Shown: positions 1 through 6,851, counted from the stretch's first letter. The stretch is DNA of 9,723 bases from an uncultured Verrucomicrobiae bacterium (GCA_937898895.1 CALDKL010000095.1:1-9723), one strand, 5' to 3'. The notes: a model not told the origin generated them from the letters alone. Numbers and translations are program-made.

Positions 1-752
1 ATTTCGAACCCTCGAAAGACCGCGTCGGCGACGAAACATTCTCCCTGCTCGACCGCTGGATCCTCGAGCAACTCCATCAGGTAGTCGTCGAATGCCGCGA
101 GGCGTATGCGTCCTACGAATTTCGCAAGGTCTTCAACACACTCAACCAGTTCTGCGCCGTCGATCTCAGTGCCCTCTACGTGGACATCACGAAGGACCGC
201 ATGTACTGCGATGCGGCCAACTCTCCGCGACGACGCGCCACCCAGACGGCAATGCAGCGGGTCTTCGATGCACTCGTGAAATTGCTCGCCCCCATCCTCT
301 CATTCACCGCCGACGAGGCCTGGGAATACGCGGGCAAGACAGCGTCGGTCCACCTCGAGGTCTTCCCTGAGCCCGAGTCCCTCTACACGAGCACAACCGC
401 TTCGGACAAAATCGCCCAGCTTTCCCGACTCCGCGATCTCGCCCAGGTCGCGATCGATGCGGCGGTGAAAGCCGATGAGTTCAAAAAGCGCGAGTGTGCA
501 GACGTCGTGTTTCATCTGCCCTTCACCGATCCGGCCCGCTCCGTGCTCGCCGAGGCCGCCGGAGACGCGCTCGAGTTTCTCATGGTGTCATCCTTCACCC
601 TCGCCGAGTGCGAAGGGGAAGCCCGCGCCGCCGTCGCCGCCACCGGACACGACGAGTGTCCCCGCTGCCGCCGTTCTCTGCCGCTCGTCGCGAGTGGACT
701 TTGTGATCGCTGTGCGGAAGTCGTTGACGCCCTCGAACCGACCGCATCCTGA
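1..752 (+). CDS. ileS: Isoleucyl-tRNA synthetase, C-terminal part (5' truncated by window edge)
   Basis: The product charges tRNA-Ile with isoleucine in the cytoplasm. The reading frame is open from base 3 to the TGA at 750-752, giving 249 visible codons; the catalytic Rossmann core and the editing domain lie upstream of the window. The visible part starts near the end of the catalytic body. The LLDRWIL segment is typical of the junction into the helical anticodon-binding domain of IleRS, followed by YEFRKVFNTLNQFC and then VDITKDRMYCD, both characteristic of that domain. The C-terminus carries a zinc-binding module with two CxxC pairs (CPRC at visible residues 219-222, CDRC at 234-237), as in bacterial IleRS of the E. 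coli type. lspA follows after four bases, so the two genes are very probably cotranscribed. The family assignment is certain; only the missing 5' part is open. Confidence 0.96.
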   Translation, partial: FEPSKDRVGDETFSLLDRWILEQLHQVVVECREAYASYEFRKVFNTLNQFCAVDLSALYVDITKDRMYCDAANSPRRRATQTAMQRVFDALVKLLAPILSFTADEAWEYAGKTASVHLEVFPEPESLYTSTTASDKIAQLSRLRDLAQVAIDAAVKADEFKKRECADVVFHLPFTDPARSVLAEAAGDALEFLMVSSFTLAECEGEARAAVAATGHDECPRCRRSLPLVASGLCDRCAEVVDALEPTAS

Positions 753-756
753 CGTG

Positions 757-1287
757 ATGATCCGTTATCTCCTCCTCCTTACCCTCCCTCTCTTCGCCCT
801 CGACCAGTGGACGAAATGGATGATCCTGCAACGATTCCCGAAGTACGGAGCGCCAGAGAACTTCCTTGAGGTCATTCCGGGCTTTTTCACGCTCGTGCGT
901 GTCCACAACACGGGCATGGCCTTCGGCGTTCTGAATGGATTCGAGCACGCGAACTGGATGTTCGGGGCAATCGGGATCGCGGCCCTCGCCGGCATTACCC
1001 TGCTGTGGCGCAAGGGCGCTTTTCCTGACAAGATTTCCAAGACTGCGGCGGCCCTCCTCGTCAGCGGCATCCTCGGGAATTTCACCGACCGTCTTCTCCC
1101 CGGTCGCGGTTATGTCGTCGATTTTCTCGATTTCAAACTGCCCTTCTACCACCTCATTGACAGAAATTCGGGCGGACACTTTCCTTCCTTCAACATTGCC
1201 GACTCCTGTATCTGTGTGGCGGCTGGCCTGCTCCTTCTCACCGCCTTCCGCCAGCCTGCGGCATCGCGGAGAAAGAAGGCGGCCTGA
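757..1287 (+). CDS. lspA: Lipoprotein signal peptidase (signal peptidase II)
   Basis: A 176-residue inner-membrane aspartyl protease that cuts the signal peptide from diacylglyceryl-modified prolipoproteins. The family motifs appear in order: DQWTK at 16-20 in the first membrane helix, NTGMAFG at 51-57, GNFTDR at 107-112, VVDF at 120-123 and FNIAD at 145-149. By analogy with characterised LspA, the catalytic pair is Asp122 and Asp149. Four hydrophobic helices are visible, and the tail RRKKAA fits a cytoplasmic C-terminus. The segment between the two catalytic aspartates is 27 residues, against about 19 in E. coli, because of an added loop around YHLIDRNSGGHF. ATG 757 is chosen because the hydrophobic helix starts right there; an in-frame GTG at 754 is an equal alternative. 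No Shine-Dalgarno is visible, and the short gap after the ileS stop suggests translational coupling. Confidence 0.96.
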   Translation: MIRYLLLLTLPLFALDQWTKWMILQRFPKYGAPENFLEVIPGFFTLVRVHNTGMAFGVLNGFEHANWMFGAIGIAALAGITLLWRKGAFPDKISKTAAALLVSGILGNFTDRLLPGRGYVVDFLDFKLPFYHLIDRNSGGHFPSFNIADSCICVAAGLLLLTAFRQPAASRRKKAA

Positions 1288-1302
1288 CTTGTCGCGCTCA
1301 GG

Positions 1303-1527
1303 ATGAGTCCCCGAGGAATGGTCATCGTCGCAGGGGTGTTTGCCATCGCCTTCGGCTTGCTCGGACTCACGCGATGCGGATACCAAAGAATCGCGGAGAG
1401 ACAATCGCGGGAGAAGGTGGAGAAGGCGGAAAAGGCAGTGCCGCGCGACCTTCCCGAATCCCGGCCCGTTTCAGGATTCGGGAAGTCTCCAGGGCCTCTC
1501 GCTCCCGACAGGCAGGCCGCTCAGTAA
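1303..1527 (+). CDS. Putative small single-pass membrane protein, unknown function
   Basis: I do not recognise this 74-residue product. It starts 15 bases after lspA on the same strand and may be the third gene of the ileS-lspA transcript. Residues 7-23 (VIVAGVFAIAFGLLGL region) form one clear membrane helix. A charged stretch with heptad-like character (residues about 28-45, ERQSREKVEKAEKA) and a Pro/Gly-rich tail follow. In favour of coding: the position, the membrane helix, and GC-rich third codon positions in the first half. Against: no proper Shine-Dalgarno (only AGG directly before ATG 1303 and GAGGA directly before the alternative ATG 1318), a perfect 12-bp inverted repeat inside the second half, and a 7-base overlap with the end of the convergent sulfatase gene. 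It could be a real small protein or a chance frame over a transcription-end structure. Confidence 0.45.
   Translation: MSPRGMVIVAGVFAIAFGLLGLTRCGYQRIAERQSREKVEKAEKAVPRDLPESRPVSGFGKSPGPLAPDRQAAQ
1450..1485. repeat. Perfect 12-bp inverted repeat (possible terminator-like hairpin)
   Basis: The arms cttcccgaatcc (1450-1461) and ggattcgggaag (1474-1485) are exact reverse complements around a 12-base loop. The structure lies between the convergent lspA transcript and the sulfatase gene, 35 bases beyond the sulfatase stop on the minus strand, and inside the 3' half of the small frame at 1303-1527. Neither side is followed by a T tract, so it is not a standard intrinsic terminator. It may act as a two-sided transcript-end or RNA-stabilising hairpin. 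The symmetry is read directly; the role is inferred. Confidence 0.6.
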
Positions 1528-2972
1528 TCCGCCCCGCGCAGACTCGCGACGACACCGGAAAGCCATTTCTCCATCTGGGAACCGAGGTCAGAGACGACCT
1601 CGGGATATTCCTTCGACAGGTCGTGCTCCTCGCGCGGATCGTTGGCGAGATTGTAGAGATTCCAACGAACCATTTCTCCGTCCGTCGCGGAGATGCGGTG
1701 GAGCTTCCAGTCGCCCGAGATCCAGGCGGCGTGACCGGCATAAACGTCGGCGGGAAACCCCAGTTTCGGAATTTTCTCCACTCGACGAGTGACTCGCTCG
1801 ATCTTGTTGTCGCTCCAATCCTCGATCGTGGGCAGGATCTTATTGATGCCCGCCGGATTGGTGAAGTGGCCGGGTATTCCCGCATTCCAAAAGCCGAGCC
1901 CGGATGGACGCACCTGCATCTCTCCCCGGAGGAGAGGGACGAGACTCATGCCATCGAGAATGCGGGGCGGAGCGGATATGCCCGCGATCTCAAGCACGGT
2001 CGGAAAGATATCGGAAGTGACACAACGCACCGGCGAGACAACGGGCTTCGGAATGCCTGCGGGCCATTCGATGAAGGCGGGGACCCGCAAACCGCCCTCG
2101 TAGAGCACGTGTTTGCCACCGCGCGCCTCGCCGACTTCACCCACGGGCATGGCCCCGTTGTCACTGCAAAACCAGACCAGCGTTTGATCCCGGATTCCGA
2201 GTTCGGCGAGGACGTTGCGGATGCGTCCGAAGGCGCGATCCAGGGCGGTGATTTCGCCGAGATATTCGCGCTCCTTCTTTGATTTGCCCGCGTAGAGGGC
2301 CGCATCCTCGGGCAGAGCCTTGTGGGGATAGTGTGGGGAACCAAACCAGATCGTGGCGAAAAAGGGCACTGGCCCACCTGCCTGCTCCCGGATCCACCCG
2401 AGGGCAAGGTCGGCGGTGACGGCATTTCCCTCGCCTTCAAACCGGATGGGCTTGCCCTGATCGCTCATCTCAGGGTTGAAGTCGTAAAAGTTATCCGCAC
2501 TGATCCAGCGGTCGAATCCATTCGCACCTGGGTTGACGGGACTGTCGGCCCGGATCGATCCGAGATGCCATTTTCCGAAATGACCCGTGGCGTAGCCGGA
2601 CTGTTTGAGGACTTCCGCGAGCGTCGTTTCCTGGGGTCGAATCGAGCGGCCCCAACTGAAAACGCCCATTCGATTCGGATGGCGTCCCGTGAGCACACTG
2701 GCCCGGGTTGGGGAGCAGGAGGGAGCCGCCGCATAAAAACGATCTAGGCGCAGACCCGAAGCCGCCGCCGCATCGAGATTCGGCGTGCGGAGAACGGGAT
2801 GGCCGTTGTATCCCACGTCACCCCAGCCCTGATCGTCAGACATCACCAGGACGATGTTCGGGCGCGGCGGAGGGGTGGCTTTCTTCGGTCCTTTTCCCTT
2901 CTCCAATGCGGCAGAATGGGCCGCAGCGAACAGAACAGACAGCGAGAGAGAGGTGAACAGACCGATCCGCAT
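1521..2972 (-). CDS. Secreted sulfatase (formylglycine-dependent, arylsulfatase family)
   Basis: A 483-residue hydrolase of the alkaline-phosphatase-like sulfatase family that removes sulfate esters, probably from a polysaccharide. Residues 1-22 look like a Sec signal peptide (MRIGLFTSLSLSVLFAAAHSAA), so it should act outside the cytoplasm. PNIVLVMSDDQGWGD (38-52) holds the N-terminal metal-binding Asp46-Asp47. SCSPTRASVLTG (85-96) is the sulfatase signature, with Cys86 predicted to become formylglycine. GKWHLG (133-138) supplies Lys134 and His136, SPHYPH supplies His214, SDNG gives metal ligands Asp271 and Asn272, and GGKHVLYEGGLRVP contributes Lys287. All core residues are present, so it should be active if matured. 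The substrate cannot be read from sequence. No formylglycine-generating enzyme is encoded in the window. ATG 2972 is chosen because it opens the signal peptide; no Shine-Dalgarno precedes it. The next gene upstream on this strand ends 241 bases away, so the sulfatase probably has its own promoter. Confidence 0.95.
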   Translation of the reverse strand: MRIGLFTSLSLSVLFAAAHSAALEKGKGPKKATPPPRPNIVLVMSDDQGWGDVGYNGHPVLRTPNLDAAAASGLRLDRFYAAAPSCSPTRASVLTGRHPNRMGVFSWGRSIRPQETTLAEVLKQSGYATGHFGKWHLGSIRADSPVNPGANGFDRWISADNFYDFNPEMSDQGKPIRFEGEGNAVTADLALGWIREQAGGPVPFFATIWFGSPHYPHKALPEDAALYAGKSKKEREYLGEITALDRAFGRIRNVLAELGIRDQTLVWFCSDNGAMPVGEVGEARGGKHVLYEGGLRVPAFIEWPAGIPKPVVSPVRCVTSDIFPTVLEIAGISAPPRILDGMSLVPLLRGEMQVRPSGLGFWNAGIPGHFTNPAGINKILPTIEDWSDNKIERVTRRVEKIPKLGFPADVYAGHAAWISGDWKLHRISATDGEMVRWNLYNLANDPREEHDLSKEYPEVVSDLGSQMEKWLSGVVASLRGADY

Positions 2973-3213
2973 GGATACGAAGAAAGGAGAGTCCGTGTTT
3001 TCCGTAACGGACGGGGAATGAAAAGGTCTGACGAAAACTCAGAGGGCGCAACCAAAAGGTGATTTGGTGCCGTTTGGTACCCGTTTCGCCGTCGCCCCAC
3101 TGAGGAAGTTGGTGTTGCGCAGGCATGGCCGCGAGGTTATGCCCGCAGGCTCAGCCCTTTCGCGGCGGACTTCGTTATCCCTCGCGACGAAAGGGATCCT
3201 CCGCCCGATGGGT
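2973..3213. other. 241-bp spacer between sulfatase and ATPase genes, with two dyads
   Basis: This spacer must hold the end of the nuclease/ATPase transcript and probably the sulfatase promoter, both on the minus strand. Two dyads can be read. GTCCGT/ACGGAC (2991-2996 and 3007-3012, 10-base loop) lies 18 bases upstream of the sulfatase start codon and could be a leader hairpin or an operator. CCCTTTCG/CGAAAGGG (3155-3162 and 3188-3195, 25-base loop) lies 18 bases past the ATPase stop; it is not followed by a T tract, so a terminator role is doubtful. I could not identify convincing -35 and -10 boxes. Frames crossing the spacer look like chance frames. Confidence 0.4.
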
Positions 3214-5637
3214 TCACAGGTCTACGTTCGCCCCACCCAGGAGACTGGCATGCGCGGGGTGGCAGGTGAAGAGGAGGATCTGTTTTTCCTCACTGAGACG
3301 CCGGAGGAGTTCCCCGGCGGTCTCCTGCCGGACGGGATCGAGATCGACGAGGGGATCGTCGAGGAGGAGAAACCCTTCCTTTCCCTCGAGAAACCATCGG
3401 GCCATGGCCAGCCGCACGGCCAGCCCGAGACAGGCGCGTGTCCCGGCAGAGAGCACGGCAAAGGGGATTCCCGGTCCGCTCGCCCGCAACGCGGTGCCTT
3501 CTTCTGGCGAGAGGCTGCGATACTGGTCAGCGGTGAGTGATCCGAGAAGGGCGGAGAGGTGTTCCCGCCACGGTGCGAGCGTGTCGGTATCGAGTTCGCT
3601 CCGCAGGGCATCAAAGTCCGCAGCGATGCGCTCGAGGATCTCCCCTTCGCGGGTGGCGCGGGAAAAGGCGGCATCGGCGAGGGCGAGCCGTTCGCTCGCT
3701 TCGGCTGGCTCGAAGTCGGGCTCGTGCCGGGAGAGTTCGGATTTCTCGACCTGGAGGCGATGCTGTTCCTGACGCTGCCGCTCGAGGGTTTCCTTCCGCG
3801 CCCGGAACTCAGCGAGAAAGGTCGCCGCATCCGGGGTGCTTTCGGGGAGAGGAAGTAGGGACTCCAGCTCGTGCCGCACCGCCTTGTGTTCGGAGCGAAG
3901 GTCGGCAAGGTGATCGAGGAGCGCGTCGGGGGAACCCAGGTCGGTTTCCCACACGGCGATTTTTCTGCGGCGCTCGGCGGCCTCGCGCAGGGCGGCGGCA
4001 CGTTCCGCCTCGCAGCGGGCGTGCTCTGCGGTGAGTTCGGCAAGGGGGCGGGGCGGAGCTTCGGCCGAACCGGCAATGCGGGTGATTTCCTCCTCCAGAT
4101 CCGCCATCGTGCGCGAACCGAGCAGGTCGGCAAGCTGGCCCTCGAGGAGGGAGAGCCGCTGCATCGCCTCACGCCGTCGGGCAAGCCGCTGACGCGCCGC
4201 TTCGAGGTGGGGAACTCCGAGAGAGGCAAGACGGTCAGCCACCTCATCCGACAGGGTTCGGTGCTTCCCTTCCTCCGCTGCCACGTCGATCTCTCCCGAA
4301 GAAACCTCGACCTCCCAGGCACCGGATGCCTCGCGCACGAGGACGCGGCCACCACCTTCAAATGTCAATCCACATCCCGCCTCCATCTCGCGGATCTCGG
4401 ACGGACTCACGCCCGAGCGAGTCTCGAGGTTTGTCGGGCGATCCACGGCGACCCGCACTCGCAGCGAGGCCGCGTCGAGCCGATTGCGGATGCGGTCGCG
4501 TTCCCTCTCGAGCTTCTCGATTGCGGCGACGGCTTCCGCGTCGATCACCCCGATGGCCTCGCATTCGCTCCGTGCGGCAACTGCGGAATTGGATCGGCGC
4601 GTTGCCTCCTCGAGAATCTGCCTCGACTTCGCCGCTGCCTCCCATACCCGGGCCCGGGCAAGTTGTTCGCCTAACATACCCACCTTTTTGCCCAGCTCGG
4701 ATGCAAGCGATTCTTTGGCGGCCGCTTCGCTTGCGAGGACGGGCCATTCCTGCGAAATCTCCTTCAGCCCCTTTCCCTTTGCCTCGACCTGGGCGAGTTT
4801 GGCATCGAGAATGGCACGTCTCTGGGTGTCGCGGTCGACCGCCTCGTGACGGGCCACCCACTCCGCGAGTTCTTCATTGGCCGCCACCGCGCGAGTGAAG
4901 GCCTCATTCAGTTCATCGAGGCGTCGGTAGTAATGATCGGCCACCTCGAGAGTACGGCGGGCGATCTCGCGCTCGTACCATGCATTTACAATCGCCCCGG
5001 CCCCTCGCGCCCATCGTTGCTCGAGGCCGCGGTTGCCTTCGGGGCGACGCAGGACGGCATCCCACCGCCCGAAGACCGCCGACCGCCGCGATTCAATTCG
5101 CTCGGCGAGTCGCTCCAGGGAAACGCCGTCCGTTTCAAAGACGGACCGACGAAGTCGCTCATTCAAATCCCGCAGATCCCCCTCGGCCTCGAGATGATCG
5201 AGACGATCCCCGATTTCGCCCTGGGCGGAGAACAGCACCCGTTCCCAGGTGCCGCGCGACAGCCCGAGGATCGAGGCGAGAGCCTCCTCCACTGCCGTCG
5301 GATCGGAGATCACCCCTCCGTCGGGACGCTTCAATTCGGAGGCAGGTTGTCCGCCACCCCAGCGTTTGTCCAGCTTCCAAACCGCTCCGGCGATTTCGAA
5401 CTCGAGGGAAATCCGGATCGTGTCCCCGCCCCCGAGCGGCAGATGGGGGGTCACCTCGATGAGGCTCTCGCGTTTGCCCAGCCTGGTCGGAACGAAGAGG
5501 ATCTGGCGCAGGGCGCGGCGCAGCGTCGACTTGCCCGCCTCGTTCGGGCCGAGCACGACATTGAGTCCCGGAACGAAGGTCACGGTTCGATCCGCCGCCC
5601 CCGCGAAAGGGTGAAGATGGAGCCGACGCAGGATCAT
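3214..5637 (-). CDS. Rad50/SbcC-like coiled-coil ATPase (YhaN-type), partner of the adjacent nuclease
   Basis: An 807-residue SMC-like ABC ATPase, expected to bind DNA ends and control the nuclease encoded just upstream. The N-terminal half-site opens with a beta-strand and Walker A GPNEAGKST (30-38). A Q-loop-like FSAQGEIGDRL follows (136-146, Gln139), close to the SbcC form. Long Glu/Arg/Ala-rich helices fill about 150-390 and 460-690. Between them, about 392-458, is a beta-rich, Gly-containing stretch instead of a helical hairpin. The C-terminal half-site has signature LSAGTR (729-734), Walker B LLLDDP with Asp760-Asp761, D-loop VDLD, and H-loop His793 in FTCHP. No CxxC zinc hook is present. 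It is shorter than E. coli SbcC (about 1,050) and B. subtilis YhaN (about 960). ATG 5637 is chosen because it overlaps the nuclease stop as ATGA and has AAGGAGG seven bases upstream; longer upstream extensions are low-complexity and lie over the nuclease gene. Confidence 0.9.
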   Translation of the reverse strand: MILRRLHLHPFAGAADRTVTFVPGLNVVLGPNEAGKSTLRRALRQILFVPTRLGKRESLIEVTPHLPLGGGDTIRISLEFEIAGAVWKLDKRWGGGQPASELKRPDGGVISDPTAVEEALASILGLSRGTWERVLFSAQGEIGDRLDHLEAEGDLRDLNERLRRSVFETDGVSLERLAERIESRRSAVFGRWDAVLRRPEGNRGLEQRWARGAGAIVNAWYEREIARRTLEVADHYYRRLDELNEAFTRAVAANEELAEWVARHEAVDRDTQRRAILDAKLAQVEAKGKGLKEISQEWPVLASEAAAKESLASELGKKVGMLGEQLARARVWEAAAKSRQILEEATRRSNSAVAARSECEAIGVIDAEAVAAIEKLERERDRIRNRLDAASLRVRVAVDRPTNLETRSGVSPSEIREMEAGCGLTFEGGGRVLVREASGAWEVEVSSGEIDVAAEEGKHRTLSDEVADRLASLGVPHLEAARQRLARRREAMQRLSLLEGQLADLLGSRTMADLEEEITRIAGSAEAPPRPLAELTAEHARCEAERAAALREAAERRRKIAVWETDLGSPDALLDHLADLRSEHKAVRHELESLLPLPESTPDAATFLAEFRARKETLERQRQEQHRLQVEKSELSRHEPDFEPAEASERLALADAAFSRATREGEILERIAADFDALRSELDTDTLAPWREHLSALLGSLTADQYRSLSPEEGTALRASGPGIPFAVLSAGTRACLGLAVRLAMARWFLEGKEGFLLLDDPLVDLDPVRQETAGELLRRLSEEKQILLFTCHPAHASLLGGANVDL

Positions 5638-6764
5638 GCCCTGGCCTCCTTCACCAGATCCCACGCCAGTTGCAGGGCCTCCGCATCCCCATCCTCCCCG
5701 GCGAGACCCGAGAGGAGACGGTGGGGAAAGGACCGGATCGTGAATTCGCGTCCGATATCTGCCTCGGTGATTTCGCGAAGCAGGTCCGAGGTGTCGGTCT
5801 CGAGATACAGGACGGACTGCTCCCACTCGGCGAGCCACTCGCCCCGCGTCTCGAAGAGTGCGCCGGGGATTCGACCAGTGAGGGAGAGCTTCACGAGGTC
5901 GCGCGAGGGATCGTAGGAAGCCATCTGTGCGCGGAGTTCCTCGAGCGAAGCTTCTCCGGACAAGGTTTTTGTCAGGGTGTGAAAACGATGGTGTCCGGTG
6001 CGGATCGATTCACCGGTCAGCGAGCCGTCGTCCGCGAGGTCGAGAAGCCAGGCATACCCGCCATGGCGACAGTCGAATCCATCGGGCTCCGGAGTCGCCG
6101 GAAACAGAATACGATCACCCTCGATCCGATCCCGATCCGGGAACCGGACGTGAGTATGGCCGAGCAGCCAGAGGTCCATTCCCGTCGTCTCGAGATCCCG
6201 GCGGGTCATCGGGAAATAGTCACCGCCAAAGTCCGGCGAGAGTCCTTCGAGGCTGCCGTGGGCGACTCCGACCCGCCGCACCTCCGGGGGTAGGGCGAGG
6301 GTTGCCAGCGCCTCCGCCACCCAGCTGATCGCTGGCGTTTTGGAATGCCTCGCCTGGCAGACTCCGGGAAAGAGAACGAGGGGCACGCCCTGTTCGCGCA
6401 AGTCACACGGGGTTTCGTGACCGAGGAGATGATGCCGTTCGCCGAGGGCGTCGGCGAATTCGGGCCAGAGCGGATCGCCCTCCTGTGCGTAGTCGTGATT
6501 TCCCGGCAAGACCACGACGATTCCTTCGAAGCGGGCGAGGGCCTCTGCCGTCTCCCGGATGAGATACCTCGGGATCCGCAGATTGTCGAACAGATCGCCC
6601 GCGATGACAAAGAGATGGCATTCTCGTTCCATCGCAAGGGCGACCATCTCGCGGAGACATTCGAGGCGGCGGGCGACGAGCCGATCACGAAGGTCGGGCG
6701 AATAGCCGCTGCGGGTGAATCGGAGTCCGAGATGAAGATCGGCGGTGTGGAACAGGCGGGTCAT
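5634..6764 (-). CDS. Mre11/SbcD-like DNA repair metallophosphoesterase (YhaO-type)
   Basis: A 376-residue calcineurin-like phosphoesterase, predicted to be a two-metal exo/endonuclease working with the Rad50-like ATPase encoded directly downstream. All five metal motifs are present in order: HTADLHLG (Asp9, His11), AGDLFDN (Asp57), PGNHDY (Asn89, His90), AHGSLEG (His169) and LGHTHVRF (His203, His205). The C-terminal portion (about 250-376) resembles the capping and ATPase-contact region of SbcD/YhaO proteins but is poorly conserved. Its stop overlaps the ATPase start (ATGA), so the two subunits are made from one message and probably in linked amounts. ATG 6764 is chosen because the conserved phosphoesterase strand begins immediately after it. 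ATG 6809 would add 15 residues and has a GGGGAAAGGA stretch before it, so it cannot be excluded. It could be called SbcD, but the ATPase partner argues for the YhaO-like branch. Confidence 0.92.
   Translation of the reverse strand: MTRLFHTADLHLGLRFTRSGYSPDLRDRLVARRLECLREMVALAMERECHLFVIAGDLFDNLRIPRYLIRETAEALARFEGIVVVLPGNHDYAQEGDPLWPEFADALGERHHLLGHETPCDLREQGVPLVLFPGVCQARHSKTPAISWVAEALATLALPPEVRRVGVAHGSLEGLSPDFGGDYFPMTRRDLETTGMDLWLLGHTHVRFPDRDRIEGDRILFPATPEPDGFDCRHGGYAWLLDLADDGSLTGESIRTGHHRFHTLTKTLSGEASLEELRAQMASYDPSRDLVKLSLTGRIPGALFETRGEWLAEWEQSVLYLETDTSDLLREITEADIGREFTIRSFPHRLLSGLAGEDGDAEALQLAWDLVKEARA
5645..5651 (-). promoter_or_regulatory. Shine-Dalgarno sequence of the Rad50-like ATPase gene
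   Basis: On the minus strand this reads AAGGAGG, ending seven bases before the ATG at 5637. It lies inside the last codons of the nuclease gene (Lys-Glu-Ala-Arg-Ala-stop). It is the only start in the window with a full match to the anti-Shine-Dalgarno sequence. It fixes the ATPase start and supports coupled translation of the two subunits. Confidence 0.8.
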
Positions 6765-6851
6765 GCCGGATTTCAGGGTAGCGGGGAGGAAGGAGGACGC
6801 AAGTCGCATTCCTTTCCCCGTCACCGGGTCCGCGCGACTTGATCGCAGGGC
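6765..6851. promoter_or_regulatory. Divergent spacer between nuclease operon and esterase, with an 8-bp dyad
   Basis: These 87 bases separate two divergent genes and must hold promoters or leaders for both. CAAGTCGC (6800-6807) and GCGACTTG (6834-6841) are exact inverted copies with a 26-base gap, which could be an operator for a dimeric regulator. The left arm touches the alternative nuclease start ATG 6809, and the right arm sits just before the esterase start ATG 6852. No clear -35/-10 pair could be read. The dyad is seen; the regulatory role is inferred. Confidence 0.35.

Noticed and set aside
1374..2282. Plus-strand open frame of about 300 codons opposite the sulfatase.
   Set aside because: No domain or ribosome site, and it lies over the sulfatase gene, whose catalytic residues are all intact on the minus strand.
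3155..3195. Inverted repeat CCCTTTCG/CGAAAGGG as an intrinsic terminator for the nuclease/ATPase operon.
   Set aside because: The loop is 25 bases and no T tract follows on the minus strand, so it was kept only as a note on the spacer.
5638..5838. Longer ATPase start adding 67 residues.
   Set aside because: The extension is Arg/Gly/Pro-rich, lies over the nuclease 3' end, and the ATG at 5637 has a perfect Shine-Dalgarno and begins the conserved first strand.
4846..5916. Plus-strand open frame of 356 codons opposite the nuclease and ATPase genes.
   Set aside because: It spans two well-supported genes on the other strand and has biased composition without motifs.
3214..6764. The nuclease/ATPase pair as an anti-phage defence system.
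   Set aside because: The motifs and layout fit a chromosomal YhaO/YhaN or SbcCD-like repair pair. There are no adjacent defence genes, mobile elements or composition shift to support a defence role.
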